Part shown: in pieces, positions 1 through 4,613 of the stretch
How the letters are laid out: each line of letters starts with the position of its first letter
How positions within the stretch are numbered: the stretch's first letter is position 1
NCBI GenBank assembly: GCA_029267645.1
Contig: JAJUIM010000116.1
Location: forward strand, 1-6,363
Origin: Microbacterium sp.
GTDB taxonomy: Bacteria; Actinomycetota; Actinomycetes; Actinomycetales; Microbacteriaceae
DNA: 6,363 nt
Direction of reading: 5' to 3'
Notes under the pieces: model-generated
Told to the model about the DNA's origin: nothing
Databases searched by the model: none
What the model saw: the letters and a program-made list of their open reading frames with translations, nothing else
Program-made: the position numbers and the translations under genes

Positions 1-532
1 AGCCGCTGCGGATCCCGGCAGTCGCCCCAGCCCCACCTGGCGTACCCGCGCGCGATTCGGCGGAGCGCGTCCTCCCGCCGCTTCTCGTCGATGAGGGCGG
101 CGCCGACGCCGCCGTCGTGCAGCCGATACTTCGCGTCGTCGTCGTGAAGCCGCCCGCCTCCGTCGTCACGAGCGGATCCGTGAAGAAGTGCCCCTGCACC
201 GCGCCGCTGATGCGCGCAGCCCCCTTCTTGTCGGCGGCGATGTGCACGTGGGCCGGGACGCCGATGAACGGCACGCCGAGCAGCGCCGCGGCGGCCTCGA
301 AGACGAAGACGGCGCCCGGGCGCTTCCAGCGCACGGCGTGGACGCGGGCGAGGTACTGATCCCAGGGTGGCAGGCGCAGCCACGCCGGTGTGTGGGTGTA
401 GACGCCCGGCACGACGCGGGTGACGTCGTGCGTGCGAACGTACCGATCGAATCCCGGCCCGAACTCGCTGCGCACGAGCAGTTCGATCGGACAGGCCCGG
501 ATCGTCGCGGGCTTCGTGAGGGAGTCGAGCAT
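1..532 (-). pseudogene. AbiEi-like / DUF559-like actinobacterial protein, broken by frameshift and probable internal deletion; 3' end outside window
   Basis: Read from an ATG at 532, the frame gives about 136 convincing residues: an opening MLDSLTKPATIRACP, then RVVPGVYTH (about 39-47), QYLARVHAVRW, and a VFEAAAALLGVPF / AHVHIAADKKG stretch, ending near LVTTEAGGF at base 146. This resembles the N-terminal half of the common actinobacterial proteins annotated as type IV toxin-antitoxin AbiEi-like or DUF559-containing. From about base 146 the sensible reading moves to another frame: DDDAKYRLHDGG, then LIDEKRREDALR and GYARWGWGDCRDPQRL. That is the typical C-terminal endonuclease-like (Vsr/DUF559-type) domain. 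From memory of the family, about 100 residues normally lie between these parts, so a deletion plus frameshift is inferred. No good ribosome site is visible before 532. Neither frame meets a stop before the window edge. The family's function is poorly defined; I infer no active product. Confidence 0.72.
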
Positions 533-590
533 GCCGCCGAGCCTGGCACGGGCGCGCGGGGCCGTGGGGCGCGATTGGGTCGAATGTGGA

Positions 591-606
591 CGGATCCGCG
601 GATCCG
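591..606. repeat. 16-bp perfect palindrome built of two CGGATCCG units
   Basis: CGGATCCGCGGATCCG equals its own reverse complement and consists of two abutting palindromic octamers. It lies about 60 bp upstream of the ATG of the broken minus-strand gene, where an operator could be, but GGATCC is frequent throughout this part of the window, so it may reflect word bias only. Confidence 0.5.
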
Positions 607-697
607 CGTGTCGTGAGCGCGTCGAGGCGCACCCGGTGTCGCGTCGGTGTGCGGTGTGGGCGGGCGGTGCACGGTGTGTGCGGGCGGCGCACGCAGA

Positions 698-814
698 TCC
701 ACAAGTCTCCGCCTTGTCCGCAAGTCTCCGACAAGTCCACCGGTGCTTCCCGTGGACAAGGCGGAGACTTGACGATCAGACGGAGAATTGATGACTCGGC
801 GGAGACTTGTGGAC
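698..814 (+). repeat. Palindromic intergenic repeat element, copy A
   Basis: The element is bounded by perfect 16-base inverted ends, TCCACAAGTCTCCGCC (698-713) and its reverse complement (798-813). Nested inside is a perfect 18-base inverted repeat, CAAGTCTCCGCCTTGTCC (702-719) against 754-771, with a 34-base loop. The loop carries a third CAAGTCTCCG (721-730) that could compete for the same partner, and a GTCCAC / GTGGAC pair (736-741, 752-757). The 9-mer GGAGACTTG or its complement occurs four times here, plus one variant, GGAGAATTG, at 782-790. Positions 712-757 match copy B exactly for 46 bases in reverse complement. It encodes no protein and I see no target-site duplication. It resembles a MITE or REP-like element; its family is not one I recognise. 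Confidence 0.85.
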
Positions 815-878
815 AGTCCGCACGCCGCCGCAGCCTGCGCGCGCTGACGCCGTGCAGGGCCCCCGCGGCGCCCGCCGA

Positions 879-884
879 TAGGGT
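879..884 (+). promoter_or_regulatory. Candidate -10 element (TAGGGT) for a leaderless Nudix transcript
   Basis: TAGGGT fits the actinobacterial TANNNT -10 pattern and is followed by exactly six bases before the ATG at 891. That would put transcription start on or next to the A of the start codon, the usual geometry of leaderless mRNAs in this phylum. No convincing -35 is visible. A weak GAGG at 886-889 lies too close to the ATG to be a good ribosome site. Confidence 0.45.
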
Positions 885-890
885 CGAGGC

Positions 891-1364
891 ATGGCGACAC
901 CCGAATTCATCCTGAGCCTCCGCGAGAAGATCGGGCACGACCTGCTGTGGCTCATCGGCGTGACCGCCGTCGTCACGAAGGACGACGCCGTCCTGCTCGT
1001 CGAACGCGCCGACAACGGCAGGATCACGCCCGTGACGGGGATCGTGGATCCGGGGGAGGAACCGGCCGTCGCCGCGATCCGGGAGGTCGAGGAGGAGGCC
1101 GGCGTGACGGCGGATGCCGAGGCACTCGTGTGGGTGCACGCGCTCGCGCCGATGCGGTTCGCGAACGGCGACCGCGCGCAGTTCCTCGACCACGTGGTGC
1201 GGTGTCGCTGGACCGGCGGCGATCCACATCCGGCCGACGGCGAGAACGTCCGGGCGTGGTGGTGCCCGATCGCCGACCTCGACGATGCGCCGCTCGGAGA
1301 TGACATGCGAGAGCGGATCCGCGCCGCCCTCACCCACGAGGGATCCGCGAGGTTCGAGCGATGA
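891..1364 (+). CDS. Nudix hydrolase (first of an overlapping pair)
   Basis: This 157-residue protein is a complete single-domain Nudix hydrolase, a superfamily that cleaves nucleoside diphosphates linked to another moiety (NDP-X) with divalent metal. The Nudix box is perfect: G50-x5-E56-x7-R64-E65-V66-x-E68-E69-x-G71-V72, with E65, E68 and E69 the expected metal-binding glutamates. A short N-terminal helix region (MATPEFILSLREKIGHDLL) precedes the first strand at about 22-29. Downstream, NGDRAQFLDHVVRCRW (117-132) is typical of actinobacterial proteins loosely annotated as ADP-ribose-pyrophosphatase-like. The ATG at 891 is chosen because the family N-terminus begins there and a -10-like TAGGGT is ideally placed for leaderless expression. 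The stop overlaps the next gene's start as ATGA. The substrate cannot be assigned. Confidence 0.93.
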   Translation: MATPEFILSLREKIGHDLLWLIGVTAVVTKDDAVLLVERADNGRITPVTGIVDPGEEPAVAAIREVEEEAGVTADAEALVWVHALAPMRFANGDRAQFLDHVVRCRWTGGDPHPADGENVRAWWCPIADLDDAPLGDDMRERIRAALTHEGSARFER

Positions 1365-1780
1365 TCGACCACACTGCGAAGCGGATCCACGTGAGCGCGG
1401 TCGTGCTGCGGCACGCCGAGACAGGCCGGATCCTCGCGGTCCGCAAGCGCGGCACATCGGTGTTCATGCAGCCGGGCGGCAAGCCGGATCCGGGCGAGAG
1501 CGCGGTCGACGCCGCGATCCGCGAGATCCGCGAAGAGCTGCTCGTCGAGCTGGATCCCGCGCGCATGCGGCTGCTCGGGGTCTTCGATGCCCCTGCCGCG
1601 AACGAGGGCGGCTATACGGTGCGCGGAACGGTGTTCACGCACCCGCCCGTCGACGTGAGCGAGCCCGCGGCCGAGATCGAGGAGATCCGCTGGGTCGACG
1701 ACCAGGCCGCGCCCGCACCCGACCTGGCTCCGCTCATGATGCAGCGGATCCTGCCCGCCCTGCGCGCCGCGGGCGTCTGA
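1361..1780 (+). CDS. Nudix hydrolase (second of an overlapping pair)
   Basis: This 139-residue single-domain Nudix protein overlaps the upstream gene by four bases (ATGA), which suggests translational coupling. A GCGAGG ribosome site lies about eight bases before the ATG. The Nudix box runs G40-x5-E46-x7-R54-E55-I56-x-E58-E59-x-L61-V62, so all metal-binding acids are present but the usual glycine near the end of the box is leucine. The N-terminal strand RIHVSAVVL, then VRKRGTSVFMQPGGKPDPGE and the later APAANEGGYTVRG and AEIEEIRWV match a small actinobacterial Nudix subfamily with a conserved AANE segment. It is not a duplicate of its neighbour, as the two differ outside the box. It is probably active on a nucleotide-diphosphate compound; the substrate is unknown. 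Confidence 0.92.
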   Translation: MIDHTAKRIHVSAVVLRHAETGRILAVRKRGTSVFMQPGGKPDPGESAVDAAIREIREELLVELDPARMRLLGVFDAPAANEGGYTVRGTVFTHPPVDVSEPAAEIEEIRWVDDQAAPAPDLAPLMMQRILPALRAAGV

Positions 1781-1793
1781 GCGCTCGCACACC

Positions 1794-1897
1794 CCACAAC
1801 TCCGCAATTCTCCTTCGGGTCATCAAGTCTCCGCCGAGTCCACGGGAAGCACCGGTGGACTTGTCGGAGACTTGCGGACAAGGGTGAGACTTGTGGA
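1794..1897 (-). repeat. Palindromic intergenic repeat element, copy B (inverted relative to copy A)
   Basis: In reverse complement this stretch aligns along its length with copy A. Bases 1838-1883 match 712-757 exactly (46 bases), flanked by diverged ends and a roughly 10-base deletion near the end at 1794-1805. The long hairpin seen in copy A is partly decayed here: arms 1824-1841 and 1876-1893 pair at 14 of 18 positions. An inner GTCCAC / GTGGAC pair (1838-1843, 1855-1860) is kept. Another exact GGAGACTTG unit lies just outside, at 1904-1912. The element fills the gap between two convergent genes, so it could also act as a bidirectional terminator, though there is no T-tract. Confidence 0.85.
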
Positions 1898-1943
1898 CCC
1901 GGCGGAGACTTGCAGAATCCCGCCTACGGAGCCCCACACACCC

Positions 1944-2693
1944 CTACGGCAGATAGGGGGCGGCGAGGGGATACCCCACGAACGCCACGACATCCAGCAG
2001 GGTATGCGCGAGCACGAGCGGCATGACGCGGCGCCAGCGCAGGTAGACCCAGCCGAACACGAGTCCCATGACGACGTTGCCGAGCGCCATCGCGGGGCCC
2101 TGGTACAGGTGGTACAGCCCGCGCAGCACCGCGAGCGCCGCGAGCACGCGCCACGGCCGCCAGCCGAGCTCGCCGAGGCGCTCGGCGAGGTAGCCGTTCA
2201 GGATGACCTCCTCGAGCAGGCCCGCGCGCGCGGCAGACAGCACGAGCAGGGGGATCGTCCACCACGCCTGGTCGAGCGAGCCCGCCTGCACCTCGAGCGT
2301 CAGGCCCGCGAGCCGGCTGATCGCGTACAGCGCGAGGCCGGGGATCCCGATGGCCGCGAGCAGGATCACGGCCGCGCCCGCGTCGCGGCCGGGTCGCGAG
2401 AGCGTGAGGCCGATGCGCGCGAACGCCGATCGCGCGGGCTCCCACAGCAGGTACAGCACGAGGGCGACGAGCGCGAGGTCGAAGGCGACGTCGAAGACGC
2501 GGTAGATCGCATCCCAGATCGCCTCGTCGGCGCGCTCGGGGTTCAGCGCCGTCGTCTGATCGGCGAGGGACGCCTCGCGGGTGAGGGATCGCACGAACGA
2601 CAGCACCGAGTACACGGCCTGCTGGCCGATCGACAGCGCGAGGACGATCCCGATCTCCCAGCGAAGGCGCGTGCGGGAAGGGACGGAGGTCAC
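1944..2693 (-). CDS. CPBP-family intramembrane metalloprotease-like protein
   Basis: The 249-residue membrane protein matches the actinobacterial CPBP (Abi/CAAX-protease-like) family. Hydrophobic segments lie near residues 14-34, 68-84, 104-128, 143-160, 183-198, 203-218 and 224-246. The conserved motifs are in order: EE at 161-162 (EEVILNGY), H195 in RGLYHLYQG, N206 in the GNVVMGLVFG helix, and HTLLD at 230-234. The arginine of the classic EExxxR motif is absent (asparagine here), which I recall is also usual in this YHLYQG subgroup. The GTG at 2693 is preferred over an ATG at 2816 because homologues begin near SRTRLRWEIGIVLAL and the extra 41 residues look like noise. GGAGG sits one base from the GTG, too close for a normal ribosome site, and CACGCT lies at the -10 distance of a leaderless start. 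Family members process prenylated proteins or give bacteriocin immunity; no substrate is inferable here. Confidence 0.88.
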   Translation of the reverse strand: MTSVPSRTRLRWEIGIVLALSIGQQAVYSVLSFVRSLTREASLADQTTALNPERADEAIWDAIYRVFDVAFDLALVALVLYLLWEPARSAFARIGLTLSRPGRDAGAAVILLAAIGIPGLALYAISRLAGLTLEVQAGSLDQAWWTIPLLVLSAARAGLLEEVILNGYLAERLGELGWRPWRVLAALAVLRGLYHLYQGPAMALGNVVMGLVFGWVYLRWRRVMPLVLAHTLLDVVAFVGYPLAAPYLP

Positions 2694-2771
2694 GCCTCCA
2701 GCGTGCCAGAGCGCGCGACGGATCCGCCGGTGCCGTCGCGTTAAGCCCGTGTAACGTTCGGCGTGAATCTT

Positions 2772-2799
2772 TTGTGAACTCCTTGCGAACGCATAAAGT
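2772..2799 (+). promoter_or_regulatory. Candidate promoter for the opp operon, with a helical-turn direct repeat
   Basis: TTGTGA (2772-2777) and TAAAGT (2794-2799) are separated by 16 bases, in an AT-richer patch unlike its surroundings. Start of transcription would be near 2806, giving a leader of about 60 bases. TTGTGAAC (2772-2779) is repeated as TTGCGAAC (2783-2790), an 11-base period that would place two identical faces one helical turn apart over the -35 and spacer. A regulator site is possible but not identified. Confidence 0.5.
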
Positions 2800-2867
2800 G
2801 TCTCCGTCGCCCGCACGTCACAGCACGACCCCGCGGGCGCGATTCATCCCTTATCCAAGGAGCACTT

Positions 2868-4514
2868 GTGAAGCGCAACAGAATCGCCCTCACGGGCGTG
2901 GCCGTTCTCGGTGTCGGGGCGATCGCCCTCGCCGGCTGCGGCTCCAACGACCCCGACGATTCGCAGGCGGAGTCGAGCGGCGGCCCCGAGTTCGGCATCG
3001 CGTACAACGCCGACGGCGGGCACCAGGCATGGGTCGACGCCGTCGCGAACTCGATCTCGGGCACCCTCGGCATCGATGCCGTGGGCGTGCCGTACCCCGA
3101 CTTCGCGGGCCTGCGCGACGAGGTGACCAACCGCTCGATCGACAGTGCGTTCCGCACCGGCTGGCAGGCCGACTACCCGGGCCTGTACAACTTCCTCGGC
3201 CCGCTGTACGCGACGAACGCCGGCTCGAACGACGGCGACTACTCGTCGGAGGAGTTCGACAGCCTCCTCAAGGAGGGCATCAGCACGACCGATCCCGACG
3301 AGGCCAACGAGCTGTTCACGCAGGCGCAGGAGGTCCTCCTGAAGGACCTGCCGGCGATCCCGCTGTGGTACCAGAACGCCGTGGGCGGCTGGAGCGAGAA
3401 CGTCGACAATGTCGAGTTCGGCTGGAACTCCGTGCCGCTGTTCGAGGAGATCACGAAGGACGGCGAGGGCCCCGTCCTCGTGAACGGCACGGAGCCGCAG
3501 AACCCGCTCATCCCGACGAACACCAACGAGGTCGGCGGCGGCAAGATCCTCGACGCGATCTTCGCGGGCCTCGTGCGCTACCAGGCCGACGGCTCCGTCG
3601 AGAACGACGTCGCCGAGTCGATCACGCAGGACTCGCCGACGCACCTCACGGTCAAGCTCCGCGAGGGCCTCACGTTCACGAACGGCGAGGAGATCACGGC
3701 CGACAACTTCATCAAGGCCTGGAACTACGGCGCCGAGCAGGAGAACGCGCAGCTCTCGCAGTACTTCTTCGAGGACATCGAGGGCTTCGAGAACGATCCT
3801 GAGAACGAGATCTACGGCGCGCAGGGCGAGGGCCTGTCCGGCCTCAAGCAGGTCGACGATTACACGTTCGAGATCACGCTGAACAAGCCGGCGTCCGACT
3901 TCGCGCAGCGCCTCGGCTATTCGGCCTACTACCCGCTGCCCGACGTCGCGTTCGAGGACATGGAGGCGTTCGGCGAGAACCCGGTCGGCAACGGCCCGTA
4001 CAAGCTCGCCGCCGAGGGCGCGTGGGAGCACGACGTCCAGATCGACCTCGCCGTGAACGAGGACTACGACGGTCCGCGCACGCCGCAGAACGACGGCCTG
4101 AAGATCGTGTTCTACGCCTCGCAGGACGGCGCGTACAACGACCTGCTCTCGGGCAACCTCGACGTGCTCGACCAGCTGCCCGACGCGGCGTTCGAGACGT
4201 ACGAGGAGGAGCTGGGCGACCGCTCGGTGAACCAGCCCTCGGCGGTGTTCCAGTCGTTCACGATCGGCGAGTACCAGGAGCACTTCGACGGCGAGGAGGG
4301 CGTGCTGCGCCGCCAGGCCATCTCGATGGCGATCAACCGCGAGGAGATCACCGAGGTGATCTTCCAGGGCACGCGCACGCCCGCGAGCGACTTCACGTCG
4401 CCCGTCATCGACGGCTGGACCGACGAGCTCGAGGGCGAAGAGGTGCTCGAGTACAACCCGGAGAAGGCGAAGGAGCTCTGGGAGCAGGCGAACGAGATCA
4501 GCCCCTGGGAGTGA
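2868..4514 (+). CDS. oppA: OppA-type peptide-binding lipoprotein with circularly permuted domain order
   Basis: This is a 548-residue extracytoplasmic binding protein of the SBP_bac_5 (cluster C) family, which delivers peptides to the OppBC permease. GTG start at 2868 is supported by AAGGAG at 2857-2862. Residues 1-24 form a lipoprotein signal (MKRNR, hydrophobic core, lipobox LAGC with C24), followed by a GSNDPDDSQAESSGG linker. The order afterwards is abnormal. Residues 41-198 (FGIAYNADGG, AFRTGWQADYPGLYNFLGPLY, LPAIPLWYQNAVGGW, WNSVPLFEEITK) correspond to the C-terminal end of E. coli OppA and its relatives. Residues 201-548 (VLVNGTEPQNPLIP, AIFAGLVRYQADG, VKLREGLTFTNGEEITADNF, VGNGPYKL, RRQAISMAINREEI, KAKELWEQANEISPWE) correspond to the normal N-terminal and middle parts. 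Nothing appears lost, as total length is normal. Frame and codon use are clean across both joints. Peptide specificity is unknown, and whether the permuted protein folds is inference. Confidence 0.93.
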   Translation: MKRNRIALTGVAVLGVGAIALAGCGSNDPDDSQAESSGGPEFGIAYNADGGHQAWVDAVANSISGTLGIDAVGVPYPDFAGLRDEVTNRSIDSAFRTGWQADYPGLYNFLGPLYATNAGSNDGDYSSEEFDSLLKEGISTTDPDEANELFTQAQEVLLKDLPAIPLWYQNAVGGWSENVDNVEFGWNSVPLFEEITKDGEGPVLVNGTEPQNPLIPTNTNEVGGGKILDAIFAGLVRYQADGSVENDVAESITQDSPTHLTVKLREGLTFTNGEEITADNFIKAWNYGAEQENAQLSQYFFEDIEGFENDPENEIYGAQGEGLSGLKQVDDYTFEITLNKPASDFAQRLGYSAYYPLPDVAFEDMEAFGENPVGNGPYKLAAEGAWEHDVQIDLAVNEDYDGPRTPQNDGLKIVFYASQDGAYNDLLSGNLDVLDQLPDAAFETYEEELGDRSVNQPSAVFQSFTIGEYQEHFDGEEGVLRRQAISMAINREEITEVIFQGTRTPASDFTSPVIDGWTDELEGEEVLEYNPEKAKELWEQANEISPWE

Positions 4515-4535
4515 TCCCTCCCGCCTGACCGCGTC

Positions 4536-4570
4536 ACGCGAGGCGGTGGCACAGCGCCACCGCCTCGCGT
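4536..4570 (+). terminator. Strong hairpin between oppA and oppB (attenuator or mRNA-stabilising stem-loop)
   Basis: A perfect 15-bp stem pairs 4536-4550 (ACGCGAGGCGGTGGC) with 4556-4570 across a five-base loop, ACAGC. It is followed only by TGTGCG, so there is no true T-tract. It starts 21 bases after the oppA stop and ends about 30 bases before the oppB ribosome site. In binding-protein transporter operons such stems commonly stabilise the upstream message or partly terminate, leaving more binding protein than permease; that role is inferred here. Confidence 0.75.
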
Positions 4571-4599
4571 TGTGCGCGGTCGCCGCGACCCCACAACAG

Positions 4600-4606
4600 A
4601 AGGAGG
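4600..4606 (+). promoter_or_regulatory. Ribosome binding site that fixes the oppB start
   Basis: AAGGAGG is a near-complete anti-16S match. It leaves only one base before the ATG at 4608 but seven before the ATG at 4614, so the second ATG (protein beginning MATYILRRI) is the better start. Confidence 0.75.
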
Positions 4607-4613
4607 CATGAGG

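Larger units (their letters stand above)
533..890. other. Gene-free region between the broken AbiEi-like gene and the Nudix pair
   Basis: No open frame here looks like protein. The stretch holds the 16-base palindrome CGGATCCGCGGATCCG at 591-606, a G/T-rich patch at about 638-690 with GTGTGCGG-like words, repeat copy A at 698-814, and a possible -10 element at 879-884 immediately before the first Nudix gene. The open frames crossing it on both strands are low-complexity Arg/Ala/Pro/Ser-rich translations typical of high-GC noise. Confidence 0.6.

Noticed and set aside
752..818. DnaA-box-like words (CGTGGACAA, TGTGGACAG) in the repeat, suggesting an origin
   Set aside because: They are one base off the consensus, are parts of the palindromic repeat, and no dnaA, dnaN or AT-rich unwinding region is present.
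166..900. 244-codon minus-strand open frame across the broken gene and the repeat
   Set aside because: It runs through the palindromic repeat and is Arg/Pro/Ser low-complexity. The neighbouring frame carries the recognisable AbiEi-like sequence.
586..915. Small plus-strand open frames that translate the repeat element
   Set aside because: The shared peptide between frames in copies A and B follows from the shared nucleotide repeat. There is no ribosome site or conserved start, and the frames run into unrelated sequence.
776..1807. 343-codon minus-strand open frame antisense to both Nudix genes
   Set aside because: Both Nudix boxes lie on the plus strand; the antisense translation is compositionally biased and shows no motif.
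1913..1943. Possible terminator of the CPBP gene just beyond its stop
   Set aside because: No hairpin with a T-tract is visible on the minus strand here; only the repeat element further on could serve.
1..2693. A defence island made of the AbiEi-like and CPBP (Abi) proteins
   Set aside because: The AbiEi-like gene is broken, no partner toxin is seen, and the CPBP family is widespread in housekeeping contexts; adjacency alone does not support a system.
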